From positions 62,001 to 126,000 of the forward strand of contig NHBR02000038.1 of the NCBI GenBank assembly GCA_002167435.2: a stretch of DNA of 64,000 bases. The letters are read 5' to 3'. Position 1 is the stretch's first letter, and each line of letters opens with the position of its first letter. The notes below the pieces were generated by a model that saw only the letters and a program-made list of their open reading frames with translations, made no database searches and was not told the origin of the DNA. This DNA comes from Allomuricauda sp. TMED12 (lineage in GTDB: Bacteria; Bacteroidota; Bacteroidia; Flavobacteriales; Flavobacteriaceae). A program made the translations under genes and the position numbers. Positions 27,465-37,041 of the stretch are shown here, piece after piece.

Positions 27465-28745
27465 TTAAAGATCGTACTGCTTTATTTTTCTGTATAGCGT
27501 TCTTTCAGAAATTCCAAGCTCGGCGGCAGCGGCTTTTCGTTTTCCTTTGTTACGCTCCAATGATTTTTTGATCAATTCAATTTCCTTTTCCTGTAAAGAT
27601 AGGGTTTCTTCCTCTTCAATCTCTTCTGCAAAATGATACCTGTCTTCTGGTGGTTGATACGCGGGACTTGGCGCCGATGCTTCTACCACTGGTTCCGGAA
27701 GGTGAAGCAATTCTGGCTTGGAACTTTCTTCGTGCTCTATATCTTCCTCTTCCTGATTTCCATATATTTTACGAATCAAACCTTCATTTTCCCGTTGTAC
27801 TTTGTTGGAATCATTATCCTTGAGAAGTTCAAGCGTTAGTTTTTTGAGGTCGTTCAGGTCACCTTTCATATCAAAAAGGACCTTGTATAAAATTTCCCGT
27901 TCATTACTAAAGTCCCCTTCTTTTTTAGATTGCTCTATCACGGCCGGCAGATTGGAACTGCTTGCATCTGGCAAATAGCTATTTAGGGTAGCTGCCGAAA
28001 TACTTCGGCCTTCTTCAAGTACGGAAATTTGCTCTGCAATGTTTCTTAACTGACGAATGTTTCCGGGCCAACGGTACCTGAGTAACAATTGGATGGCATC
28101 ATCCTCTAAACGAATAGTGGGCATTTTGTATTTCTGTCCAAAATCTGATGCAAATTTTCTGAACAACAAGTGAATGTCCTCACGTCTGTCGCGAAGCGGG
28201 GGCAAATGAATTTCTACCGTACTCAACCTATAATACAGATCTTCCCTGAACTTTTCTTTTTTGATGGCCTCGAACATATTAATGTTGGTAGCAGCCACAA
28301 TGCGAACATCGGTTTTTTGCACTTGGGATGACCCCACTTTCAGGAACTCACCATTTTCCAAAACACGTAGTAATCTAACTTGGGTGGTCAATGGCAGTTC
28401 ACCGACTTCGTCCAAAAAGATTGTTCCGCCATCGGCTACTTCAAAATAACCGCTACGGGTTTGGGTAGCTCCTGTAAAGGCTCCTTTTTCATGTCCAAAT
28501 AATTCACTATCAATGGTTCCTTCTGGAATGGCACCGCAGTTTACGGCAATGTATTTGGCATGTTTTCGGTGGGACAGCGAATGGATAATTTTTGGAATGG
28601 ATTCCTTTCCCACACCACTTTCACCAGTCACCAAAACCGAAATATCTGTTGGTGCCACCTGTATGGCTTTTTCTATGGCTCGGTTGAGTTTGACATCGTT
28701 TCCGATAAGCTCGAACCGTTGTTTTATGGATTGTATACTTTCCAT
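27465..28745 (-). CDS. Sigma-54-dependent transcriptional activator without receiver domain
   Basis: 426 residues. An AAA+ sigma-54 interaction domain starts almost at the N-terminus: Walker A GESGVGKES, the sigma-54 contact loop GAFTGA, Walker B GGTIFLDEVGEL, and the arginine-finger region FREDLYYRL. A linker of about 150 charged residues leads to a C-terminal Fis-type helix-turn-helix (KRKAAAAELGISERTLYRKI). There is no response-regulator, GAF or PAS input domain, so activity must be set by a partner protein or by expression, as in PspF. It heads the lptE-TPR-secG gene run, which suggests control of envelope functions; direct targets are unknown. Confidence 0.9.
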   Translation of the reverse strand: MESIQSIKQRFELIGNDVKLNRAIEKAIQVAPTDISVLVTGESGVGKESIPKIIHSLSHRKHAKYIAVNCGAIPEGTIDSELFGHEKGAFTGATQTRSGYFEVADGGTIFLDEVGELPLTTQVRLLRVLENGEFLKVGSSQVQKTDVRIVAATNINMFEAIKKEKFREDLYYRLSTVEIHLPPLRDRREDIHLLFRKFASDFGQKYKMPTIRLEDDAIQLLLRYRWPGNIRQLRNIAEQISVLEEGRSISAATLNSYLPDASSSNLPAVIEQSKKEGDFSNEREILYKVLFDMKGDLNDLKKLTLELLKDNDSNKVQRENEGLIRKIYGNQEEEDIEHEESSKPELLHLPEPVVEASAPSPAYQPPEDRYHFAEEIEEEETLSLQEKEIELIKKSLERNKGKRKAAAAELGISERTLYRKIKQYDL

Positions 28746-28750
28746 ATGTT

Positions 28751-28820
28751 GTCATTCCTGTGAAGGCAGGAATCTTAGTTTTTTTTGGATTCTGCATCGT
28801 ACTTCGGCTACGCTCAGCAT
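28751..28820. repeat. REP-like intergenic palindrome
   Basis: ATTCCTG-TGAAGG-CAGGAAT forms a 7-bp hairpin (28754-28773) followed at 28802-28819 by CTTCGGCTACGCTCAGCAT. Both strings resemble short dispersed intergenic repeats common in bacterial genomes. It fills the 98-bp gap between miaB and the sigma-54 regulator. Confidence 0.5.
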
Positions 28821-28843
28821 CAGTGCGGAATTACAAAAGGTTA

Positions 28844-30307
28844 TTAATTATTTTCTGAATACCCTACAGCTTCCCCAATAAGAGTTGCCGAGGTGCATTC
28901 ATTGATTTTTACATTCACAAAATCGCCCACTTTGTAGTGTTCCTTTGGAAAAACTGCAACAGTGTTTTGTGAATTTCGACCCATCCAATGGGCATCCGAT
29001 TTTTTCGAAGTTCCCTCGATGAGAACTTCTTGAGTTTTACCCAGATGTTGTTGGGTTCGATAATGACTGTGCTTTTGCTGCACTTCGATGATTTCCGATA
29101 GACGTCTTTTTTTGGTCGCTTCAGGAATGTCGTCTTCCATTTTACGCTCTGCCAATGTTCCGGGCCTTTCGGAATAAGCGAACATAAAACCAAAATCGTA
29201 CTTTACATATTCCATCAAACTAAGAGTGTCTTGATGGTCTTCTTCTGTTTCCGTTGGGAAACCGGTAATCATATCTTGGCTAATCGCACAATCTGGAATA
29301 ATTTTACGGATATTGTCGATCAGCTCAAAATATTCCTCGCGAGTGTGCAAACGGTTCATTGCCTTTAAAATACGGTTACTTCCGCTTTGCACTGGTAGGT
29401 GAATGTATTTGCAGATATTTTCATATTTGGCCATAGCCTCGATTACATCCAAGGTCATATCCTGAGGATTGGACGTTGAAAAGCGGATTCGCATTTTGGG
29501 TTGGGCCTGAGCCACAAGTTCCAGTAATCCGGCAAAGTTTACGGAAGTGGCTTTTTGCATATCCGAAGCTTTGTCAAAATCCTTTTTCAATCCACCGCCA
29601 TACCAAAGATAGCTGTCCACATTTTGGCCCAGTAGCGTAATTTCCTTAAATCCTCTTTCCCAAAGGTCGTTTACTTCTTCTAAAATGGATTGTGGGTCAC
29701 GGCTACGTTCTCTTCCACGGGTGAAAGGAACCACACAGAAAGTGCACATATTGTCGCAACCACGGGTAATGGAAACAAAAGCTGAGACTCCATTGGTATT
29801 TAATCGAACGGGAGCCACATCGCCATAGGTTTCATCTTTGGAAAGAATCACGTTTACGGCATTCCTGCCTTCGTCAATTTCTTGGATAAGGTTGGGTAGG
29901 TCTTTGTAAGCATCTGGGCCCACGACCATGTCCACTATTTTCTCCTCTTCCAAAAACTTGCTTTTCAATCGTTCGGCCATACAACCCAGCACTCCGACCT
30001 TCATGTTGGGTTTGGTTCTTTTTACAGCATTGAATTTCTCCAGTCGCTTGCGCACGGTTTGCTCGGCCTTTTCACGAATGGAACAGGTGTTCACCAAAAC
30101 CAAATCGGCATCATCCAAGTTTTGAGTGGTATTGAAACCTTCTTTGGCCAAAATGGACGCTACAATCTCGCTATCGGAAAAGTTCATCTGGCAGCCATAG
30201 CTTTCTATGTACAGCTTTCTTCCGTTCTTTTCTTTGTTTTCAAGCGACAAGGCACTCCCTTGTTGGCTTTCATCTATTACTTTTTCTATAGTATTATCCT
30301 TGATCAT
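28844..30307 (-). CDS. miaB: tRNA-2-methylthio-N6-dimethylallyladenosine synthase MiaB
   Basis: About 487 residues. Domains: N-terminal UPF0004/MTTase ([19 protein letters not shown]), radical-SAM core with CDNMCTFC (Cys184, 188, 191) binding a 4Fe-4S cluster, and a C-terminal TRAM domain. Three more Cys in the first domain ([21 protein letters not shown]) hold the second cluster. It adds the 2-methylthio group to i6A37 in tRNAs reading UNN codons. The start is the ATG at 30307, because an in-frame ATG at 30328 lies within the promoter -7 element. It is probably cotranscribed weakly, if at all, with the sigma-54 regulator. Confidence 0.96.
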   Translation of the reverse strand: MIKDNTIEKVIDESQQGSALSLENKEKNGRKLYIESYGCQMNFSDSEIVASILAKEGFNTTQNLDDADLVLVNTCSIREKAEQTVRKRLEKFNAVKRTKPNMKVGVLGCMAERLKSKFLEEEKIVDMVVGPDAYKDLPNLIQEIDEGRNAVNVILSKDETYGDVAPVRLNTNGVSAFVSITRGCDNMCTFCVVPFTRGRERSRDPQSILEEVNDLWERGFKEITLLGQNVDSYLWYGGGLKKDFDKASDMQKATSVNFAGLLELVAQAQPKMRIRFSTSNPQDMTLDVIEAMAKYENICKYIHLPVQSGSNRILKAMNRLHTREEYFELIDNIRKIIPDCAISQDMITGFPTETEEDHQDTLSLMEYVKYDFGFMFAYSERPGTLAERKMEDDIPEATKKRRLSEIIEVQQKHSHYRTQQHLGKTQEVLIEGTSKKSDAHWMGRNSQNTVAVFPKEHYKVGDFVNVKINECTSATLIGEAVGYSENN

Positions 30308-30325
30308 AAATGTTTCAATGGGGTG

Positions 30326-30357
30326 CAAAGATAGTGCTTATTCCATTTTAGTGACAA
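30326..30357 (-). promoter_or_regulatory. Promoter of miaB
   Basis: Minus strand: TTG at 30357-30355, 21 nt spacer, TATCTTTG at 30333-30326. It is a full consensus promoter with transcription start near 30320, which fixes the miaB start at 30307. Confidence 0.75.
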
Positions 30358-30438
30358 TATGGCAGTATTTTTTAATAATATATTGTGGAATCACCTGTTA
30401 GTGTTACCTTCAAGCTTAAAACATAACCATATTCACAG

Positions 30439-31167
30439 ATGAATTTCACCAATCTTTCCCAAAGAATAAATCAAAGTGCCCCGGTAGAGTTTGGGACCGT
30501 GTTCAATAATTCTGTTGAACTATTTAAAAAAGTGTGGCTACATGGATTCATTACGCTTGTACTGACCTTTGTTAGCATTTTGCCTTTTTACTTAATGATT
30601 TACCTGCCTATGATTGCTATGGGGATAAGTGACCCCGATGCGTTTGACCATCAAAAAATGCCACCTGCGTTTGCAGGATTAATGTCTTTGATTATGCCTA
30701 TATTTTCAGTGGGTGTTATGACCGTTGGTGTTTGCTTGAATGCTGCTTTTTTAAGGATCTGTAGAAAGTATGATTTGAATGAATCTGGTAAGGATGATTA
30801 CTTTTTTTACTTCAAAAAGGAGTACTTGATCAAAGCGTTGATTCTTTCCTTGATAATGATAGGTTTATCCTTGTTAGGACTCTTGGCCTGCGGATTGGGA
30901 ATTATTTATCTAATCGTGCCGATGTCTTTGTTTCCAGCCTTTTTTGCTTTTGATAAGGAACTTTCCGCTATGGAAATTGTGAAATCCGGATTTGCGCTTG
31001 GCAATAAAAATTGGCTGATGATATTTCTTTTGGTGCTCGTAGCAGGATTGGTCTCACAATTAGGTGTGATATTATGTTTGGTGGGAGTCTTGTTTACGGC
31101 TATGTTCAGTAAAATACCTGTTTACTTTATTTATAAAGATGCTGTGGGGATTTCCATGGATGCATAA
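30439..31167 (+). CDS. Polytopic membrane protein of unknown function
   Basis: 242 residues with about five to six hydrophobic segments: roughly 36-60, 75-100, 131-160 and 190-225. The N-terminus (FGTVFNNSVELFKKVWLHG) and the overall layout resemble the DUF975/glycerophosphodiesterase-membrane-domain type of helical membrane proteins in which an amphipathic start precedes the helices. No catalytic motif is visible. It is divergent from miaB and followed by a terminator, so it is a single-gene unit. Its function cannot be assigned. Confidence 0.7.
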   Translation: MNFTNLSQRINQSAPVEFGTVFNNSVELFKKVWLHGFITLVLTFVSILPFYLMIYLPMIAMGISDPDAFDHQKMPPAFAGLMSLIMPIFSVGVMTVGVCLNAAFLRICRKYDLNESGKDDYFFYFKKEYLIKALILSLIMIGLSLLGLLACGLGIIYLIVPMSLFPAFFAFDKELSAMEIVKSGFALGNKNWLMIFLLVLVAGLVSQLGVILCLVGVLFTAMFSKIPVYFIYKDAVGISMDA

Positions 31168-31183
31168 AAAATTTAAAATAAAA

Positions 31184-31207
31184 AAGCGCCCTTTTCGGAG
31201 GGCGCTT
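31184..31207. terminator. Bidirectional terminator between two convergent genes
   Basis: AAGCGCCCT pairs with AGGGCGCTT around a 6-nt loop. The minus side has a long T tract (end of the BNR-repeat gene); the plus side is T-rich too. Confidence 0.85.
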
Positions 31208-31229
31208 CTATTTTAAGTGAAATTTGATT

Positions 31230-34200
31230 CTATTCTGTGGAGATCATTTTAATTTGATTTTGATCTACCTTTTGGTTGATCAATGTTGCTTGTTTTTCAA
31301 CTAAAGCATTTAAATCATTGATTTCCTTGTTGAGTTCCTTGGTAACTTCCACAAAAAACTCTTGGGCTTGTTTGGTCGGTTTTTGGTCGCCACGCTGCGA
31401 GTCCACCATCAAAAATGCCAATCTGTTATTGATTCTAATGCCATAATTCAAAGGATCTTGTCTACTTTGGTTTTTGGTCATGTGAATGTTATTCTCAATA
31501 ACGGAGAGCTCCGTTTCAAAATCCTTGGCCATTTTCTGGATTTCGGTATTGCCCTTTGTTTTCTCTCTTAAATAAGTCAAATCCTTTTTAATGTTCCTAA
31601 TGTTGATGATGGCATTGTTGGCGCGGCTAACTTGATCACGCACCTTCATCACAAAGTCAAATTGATCTTGAAAATCTTTTTGACTAAGCGGAATCCTAGG
31701 ATCCTTAACAATGGTGAAGGTTTGCTCTACAGAGTTTCCATTAACGGTAAGTCTTGCTTTGTAGTTTCCAGGAACCGCTTTTGGTCCCATGTTGGGTGAG
31801 GAATAGAACACCATTCCCTTAAACTCTTGGTAGCCGGGATACCTCAGGTTCCAAATAAACCTATTGCCGCCTTCGGCAACTTCCAATTTTTGTATTGAGG
31901 TCGGGTCCAGTTTATCGGGTTGGGCATGATTGGAAAAACTTTGAATGACGCCCCCATCGGTTTCCAAAATTTCCATGGAAACGGTATCTGTTTCTTTTAA
32001 ACTTTTCAGATAAAAATTGATAATGGCTCCATCCGGATGATTTTCCCCGACCAATTTGGTATTAGGTTCCTGCCAAGATCTATCTTGGTGCATTCTGTAT
32101 GCCATGTCGGGTTTGTACAGATAAAATTCACTGTTGGCAACTTCTTCCGAAAGCTGGTGAAGCGGAGATAAATCATCGATCATCCAAAAACTTCTTCCGT
32201 GGGTGGCTGCAATCAAATCATTGTCCCTAACATGAAGATCACGGATTGCGGTAATTGGCAGATTCAATTGGAACGGTGTCCAGTTGTCCCCATCATCAAA
32301 CGAAATATACATACCCCATTCAGTCCCTGCATACAATAAACCTTTACGAACCTTATCGGAACGAACAACCCGGGTATAATAATTCTCCTTAATACCGTCT
32401 GTGATCAATTTCCATGTTTTCCCATAATCTTCCGTTTTGTATAAATAAGGCGTATAGTCGCCAAATTTGTATGAAGTAGCGGCAACATAAACAGTTCCTT
32501 TGTCAAATGGGCTTGCATCAATAGAGTTGATCATGTTCAATTTGGGTGACATGGAAGAGGGTGGTGTTACATCTTCCCATGTTGCTCCATTGTCTCGGGT
32601 CACATGAATCAATCCATCATCACTTCCTGTCCAGATAACTCCTTTCTCGAGGATGGATTCAGTAATCACAAAAACATTGGAATAGAATTCTGCTCCCGTG
32701 TTGTCCTGGGTGATAGGTCCACCAGAAGATTCAATGGTTTCTGGAATGCCTCTTGCCAATTCTGGAGAAATGGTTTTCCATGATTGACCACCATCCGTTG
32801 TTGCATGCAAATAGTTTGAACCCGCATAAAGTACATTGGAATCGTGTCGGCTAAAAGTCAATGGGTAATTCCAGTTGAACCGGTACTTCATTACCTCCGC
32901 CCCTGAACCTGCTGGGTTGTCTGGCCAAACATTGGTGGAGATGGTTTGTCCTGTGGTATGGTCTAAACGGTTCATGTACCCTTTATAAGTTCCTCCGTAA
33001 ACCAATTGATTGTTTTTAGGGTCTGGCGCCAAGTGTGCACTCTCTCCTCCAGCAGTGGATTCCCAATCACTTTCTGTGATGCTTGAGCCCGAAGAGCGAT
33101 GGAAAATACGTAGGGCGGTATTGTCCTGTTGTGCTCCGTATATTCTGTAAGGGAAAATACTATCCGTAGCAATGCGATAGAACTGCATCGTGGGTTGATT
33201 GTAATAGGTGGTCCAGTTATTTCCGCCATCATTGGAAATTTGAGCACCACCATCATCGGCAATGATCATTCTTTGATTGTTGTTGGGGTCTATCCAAAGG
33301 TCGTGATGATCTCCATGCGGTGCATTTTTTAGGGTGAAAGTGTTTCCGCCATCTGTGGAAACGCCATAGCTCACATTCATTACCCAGACCTTGTCTATGT
33401 TTTGGGTGTCGGCATAAATTCTACTATAGTACCAAGCCCTTTGTCTAAGGCCTCGATTTTCATTTACTTTTTTCCAAGTTGTCCCAGCATCATCGGAACG
33501 GAAAACGCCGCCATCTTCGGCCTCGATTATGGCAAATACCCTGTCGGAATCGATGGGCGATACCGTTAGTCCCACAATTCCCCATGGAAAACCAGGTAAT
33601 CCTGAATTTTCTGAAATATCTTTCCAAGTGTCCCCACCATCGGTGCTTTTAAACATTTTACTGTCTGGGCCACCACTATCCATACGGTATCCATTTCGTT
33701 TCATTTGCCAAGTGGCGGCATATAGGATTCTACTATTGTTGGGGTCCATGACTAAATCGCCAGCACCAGCTTTATCACTTACGTATAAAATCTTTTCCCA
33801 GTTTTTCCCTCCGTCCGTAGAACGAAAAACACCTCGAGTTTTATTGGGTTTCCATAGATTGCCAATGGCTGCGACATAAACAATATCAGGATTTTTAGGG
33901 TGAATGCGTATACGCGCAATGTGTTCGGAATCTTTCAGGCCTATGAATTCCCAAGTTTCACCGGCATCCATACTTTTCCAAAGGCCTTTACCTGAGGAAA
34001 CATTTCCTCTTAAGGTTTGTTCACCTTCCCCTACGTAAATAATATTGGGGTCGGATTCTGCTACGGCCACAGCTCCAATGGAACCTCCGTAGTAACCATC
34101 GGAGATACATTCCCAGGAATTACCGGCATCTGTTGTTTTCCAGACGCCACCACCTGCAGTACCCATATAATATAGGTTAGGATTGTTGGCCACACCTGTA

Positions 34201-34367
34201 ACAGTTCCTGCCCTACCTCCTCGGTGCGGGCCTACCATCCTCCATTCCATTCCGTTATAGAGCGATTCCTTAAATTGAGGAGTGTTGTCTTTATTCTTTT
34301 TTCGTTGTGCGTTAGCGGGATAAAAACATAGTAACGCAAGTACTATGATTAGAATACGGTTGGTCAT
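31230..34367 (-). CDS. Secreted BNR-repeat / sortilin (VPS10)-type beta-propeller protein
   Basis: A 1045-residue exported protein: signal peptide of about 20 residues ending ANAQ. The first about 700 residues carry many BNR/Asp-box repeats (TTDAGNSWE, STDGGKNWE, SDDAGTTWK, TTDGGQSWK, TRDNGATWE, SFDDGDNWT), which build one or two multi-bladed beta-propellers as in sortilins and some sialidase-like hydrolases. A C-terminal beta-domain (about 780-900) and a helical end (about 900-1045) follow. No catalytic residues can be assigned. No T9SS sorting domain is visible. Proteins of this type are often annotated glycosyl hydrolase, but enzyme activity is unproven. Confidence 0.85.
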   Translation of the reverse strand: MTNRILIIVLALLCFYPANAQRKKNKDNTPQFKESLYNGMEWRMVGPHRGGRAGTVTGVANNPNLYYMGTAGGGVWKTTDAGNSWECISDGYYGGSIGAVAVAESDPNIIYVGEGEQTLRGNVSSGKGLWKSMDAGETWEFIGLKDSEHIARIRIHPKNPDIVYVAAIGNLWKPNKTRGVFRSTDGGKNWEKILYVSDKAGAGDLVMDPNNSRILYAATWQMKRNGYRMDSGGPDSKMFKSTDGGDTWKDISENSGLPGFPWGIVGLTVSPIDSDRVFAIIEAEDGGVFRSDDAGTTWKKVNENRGLRQRAWYYSRIYADTQNIDKVWVMNVSYGVSTDGGNTFTLKNAPHGDHHDLWIDPNNNQRMIIADDGGAQISNDGGNNWTTYYNQPTMQFYRIATDSIFPYRIYGAQQDNTALRIFHRSSGSSITESDWESTAGGESAHLAPDPKNNQLVYGGTYKGYMNRLDHTTGQTISTNVWPDNPAGSGAEVMKYRFNWNYPLTFSRHDSNVLYAGSNYLHATTDGGQSWKTISPELARGIPETIESSGGPITQDNTGAEFYSNVFVITESILEKGVIWTGSDDGLIHVTRDNGATWEDVTPPSSMSPKLNMINSIDASPFDKGTVYVAATSYKFGDYTPYLYKTEDYGKTWKLITDGIKENYYTRVVRSDKVRKGLLYAGTEWGMYISFDDGDNWTPFQLNLPITAIRDLHVRDNDLIAATHGRSFWMIDDLSPLHQLSEEVANSEFYLYKPDMAYRMHQDRSWQEPNTKLVGENHPDGAIINFYLKSLKETDTVSMEILETDGGVIQSFSNHAQPDKLDPTSIQKLEVAEGGNRFIWNLRYPGYQEFKGMVFYSSPNMGPKAVPGNYKARLTVNGNSVEQTFTIVKDPRIPLSQKDFQDQFDFVMKVRDQVSRANNAIINIRNIKKDLTYLREKTKGNTEIQKMAKDFETELSVIENNIHMTKNQSRQDPLNYGIRINNRLAFLMVDSQRGDQKPTKQAQEFFVEVTKELNKEINDLNALVEKQATLINQKVDQNQIKMISTE

Positions 34368-34499
34368 TTTAGTTGGGTTATCGAGTTAGTCTCCCTAAAA
34401 ATAAGAATTATTTTGCCCAGTATTGCCAGAGAATTTCGAATAATATGAGTTTCCGAAATTGCATGATGTTTTTTTGATTTTAAAATCAAAAGCATACCA

Positions 34500-34534
34500 T
34501 TGAATGCTGATGTTTAAATTTTAATATACTTTTG
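34500..34534 (+). promoter_or_regulatory. Promoter of topA
   Basis: TTG at 34500-34502 and TACTTTTG at 34527-34534, spacer 24 nt (one more than ideal), 19 nt upstream of the topA ATG. Confidence 0.6.
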
Positions 34535-34553
34535 TTGAGACAAAACCCAGTGC

Positions 34554-37040
34554 ATGCCAAAGAATTTAGTTATTGTAGAGTCCCCCGCCAAAGCAAAGAC
34601 CATTGAACGATTTCTAGGAAAGGATTTTCAAGTGGAGTCAAGTTTCGGTCACATTGCAGACCTTCCGTCCAAAGAGCTCGGTGTAGATGTGGAAAATGAT
34701 TTTAAGCCAAAATATACCGTAGATAAGGAAAAGAAAGCTTTAGTAAAAAAACTTCGGGACTTGTCCAAAAAAGCAGAAACCATTTGGCTTGCAAGTGATG
34801 AGGACCGGGAAGGAGAGGCTATTTCATGGCATTTGGCAGAGGAGTTGGGATTGGATAAAAGCAAGACCAAGCGAATTGTTTTTAACTCCATTACCAAATC
34901 GGCTATTCAAAAGGCAATTGAAAATCCAAGGGACATTAATTATAACTTGGTCAACGCGCAACAGGCACGTAGGGTATTGGACCGATTGGTGGGATATGAA
35001 CTGTCACCAGTACTTTGGAAAAAAATAAAACCAGGACTTTCTGCAGGTAGGGTACAATCTGTTGCGGTACGCTTGATCGTGGAGCGTGAACGCGAAATCG
35101 AAGGTTTTACCCCAGAAGCATCTTTCCGGATAAAAGCAGAATTCAAAACAGATGGCGGTAATACATTTGCAGCCAAGCTGAACAAAACATTCCCAACAAA
35201 GGAAGCTGCTGAGAAATTTTTAAAAGAAAATATAGGAGCGGACTTTTCGGTTTCCGATTTGGCCCAGAAGCCAGCAAAGAAATCACCCGCCGCGCCATTT
35301 ACCACTTCAACTTTGCAACAGGAAGCTTCAAGAAAGCTCTATTTTTCGGTAAGTCGAACTATGCAAGTGGCGCAAAGGCTTTACGAAGCAGGTCTCATCA
35401 CTTATATGAGAACGGACAGTGTCAATCTTTCCAGCGAAGCGCTAGCGGCGGCCAAAGATGCCATTGTGGACAACTATGGGCAAAAATATAGTCAAACCAG
35501 AAACTTTAGGGGAAAATCCAAAGGGGCACAAGAGGCTCACGAGGCTATTCGCCCGACCGATATGAAATTACAGTCACCTCAGTTGGAGCGTGACCAAGCG
35601 AAATTATACGAGCTTATCTGGAAACGTACCCTGGCCTCGCAAATGAGCGATGCTCAGCTCGAACGGACCAATGTGAAAATAAAAGCAAGCACCCACAGCA
35701 AAGAATTTTCTGCCAACGGAGAAGTGGTGAAGTTTGATGGATTCCTTAAGGTGTACCTTGAGGGAACCGATGATGAAGATGGTGAGGAGCAAGAAGGAAT
35801 GCTTCCGGCTATGCAGGTTGGTGAACCGCTTCAAAACGTATTTATTTCAGCCACCGAAAGATTTTCAAGACCACCTTACCGTTATTCGGAAGCTTCTTTG
35901 GTAAAGAAATTGGAGGAACTGGGTATCGGTCGACCATCCACCTACGCACCTACCATATCCACTATTCAAAACAGAGGGTATGTAGAAAAAGGTACCGTTG
36001 AAGGTTCTGAACGAAAATATGCACAATTGGTTTTGGAAGATGGAAAAGTGTCCGATAGCCAACTAAGCGAAATGGTGGGGTCAGAAAAAGGAAAGATTGT
36101 TCCGACCGACATTGGAATGATCGTAAACGACTTTTTAGTAACACACTTTACGCAAATTCTAGATTATAATTTCACCGCTCAAGTAGAAGAAGATTTTGAT
36201 GAAATCGCTTCCGGTGATGAAGATTGGCAGGAAATGATGAAAAATTTCTACAAAGATTTTCATCCCAATGTCTTAGAGGTTGAGGAAAATGCGGAACGTG
36301 CCAGCGGTGAACGGGTATTGGGAACAGATCCAGAATCAGGGAGGCAGGTGTCGGTTAGATTGGGTCGTTTTGGTCCTATGGTACAAATTGGCACTGTCGA
36401 TGAGGAGGAAAAACCACAGTTTGCCAGTCTATTGCCGGACCAATCCATAGGCACCATCACTTTTGAAGAAGCTATGACGCTTTTTGAGCTTCCCAGAAAA
36501 CTGGGAGTTTACGAAGGTGAAGAAGTAGAGGCTAATGTAGGTCGTTATGGTCCATATGTGCGATTTGGAAAAAAATTCATTTCCTTGGCCAAAGGTGAAA
36601 GCGCCTTTGATGTAGATATGGATCGTGCCATAGAATTGATCAAAGAAAAGCAAAAGGCCGATGCGCCAATCGCCACTTATGAGGGTAAAGATGTTACCAA
36701 AGGTAAAGGGAGGTTTGGACCCTTTATCAAATGGGACGGCATGTTCATTAACGTGAACAAAAAATATGACTTTGATGATCTTTCCGAAGGGGATATTGCT
36801 GAATTGATCGAGGCCAAAAAGAAAAAAGAAGCTGAAAAGCTGATTCAAGAATGGCCCGAAGAAAAAATCAGGATAGAAAAAGCCCGCTGGGGGAGACACA
36901 ATATTATAAAAGGTAAGGTTAAGGTTGAAATCTCCAAAGATGTGGATGCTACAAAAGTGACTTTGGAAGAAGCACAAGCCTTATTGGAAAAGAAATCACC
37001 AAAGAAAAAAGCTAAGACAAAAGCAAAAGCTAAGAAATAG
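34554..37040 (+). CDS. topA: DNA topoisomerase I
   Basis: 828 residues. The Toprim domain opens with LVIVESPAKAKTIERFLG and includes the metal-binding SDEDREGEAI. The type IA core has the nucleophile in YMRTDS (Tyr284) and the SAGRVQSVA and EAHEAIRPTD motifs. The C-terminal part carries several CRpt-type repeats (KLGVYEGEEVEANVGRYGPY, KGKGRFGPFIKW), without the four-Cys zinc fingers of the E. coli enzyme, and ends in a Lys-rich tail. It relaxes negative supercoils in the cytosol. The next gene starts 1 bp after its stop. Confidence 0.97.
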   Translation: MPKNLVIVESPAKAKTIERFLGKDFQVESSFGHIADLPSKELGVDVENDFKPKYTVDKEKKALVKKLRDLSKKAETIWLASDEDREGEAISWHLAEELGLDKSKTKRIVFNSITKSAIQKAIENPRDINYNLVNAQQARRVLDRLVGYELSPVLWKKIKPGLSAGRVQSVAVRLIVEREREIEGFTPEASFRIKAEFKTDGGNTFAAKLNKTFPTKEAAEKFLKENIGADFSVSDLAQKPAKKSPAAPFTTSTLQQEASRKLYFSVSRTMQVAQRLYEAGLITYMRTDSVNLSSEALAAAKDAIVDNYGQKYSQTRNFRGKSKGAQEAHEAIRPTDMKLQSPQLERDQAKLYELIWKRTLASQMSDAQLERTNVKIKASTHSKEFSANGEVVKFDGFLKVYLEGTDDEDGEEQEGMLPAMQVGEPLQNVFISATERFSRPPYRYSEASLVKKLEELGIGRPSTYAPTISTIQNRGYVEKGTVEGSERKYAQLVLEDGKVSDSQLSEMVGSEKGKIVPTDIGMIVNDFLVTHFTQILDYNFTAQVEEDFDEIASGDEDWQEMMKNFYKDFHPNVLEVEENAERASGERVLGTDPESGRQVSVRLGRFGPMVQIGTVDEEEKPQFASLLPDQSIGTITFEEAMTLFELPRKLGVYEGEEVEANVGRYGPYVRFGKKFISLAKGESAFDVDMDRAIELIKEKQKADAPIATYEGKDVTKGKGRFGPFIKWDGMFINVNKKYDFDDLSEGDIAELIEAKKKKEAEKLIQEWPEEKIRIEKARWGRHNIIKGKVKVEISKDVDATKVTLEEAQALLEKKSPKKKAKTKAKAKK

Positions 37041-37041
37041 T

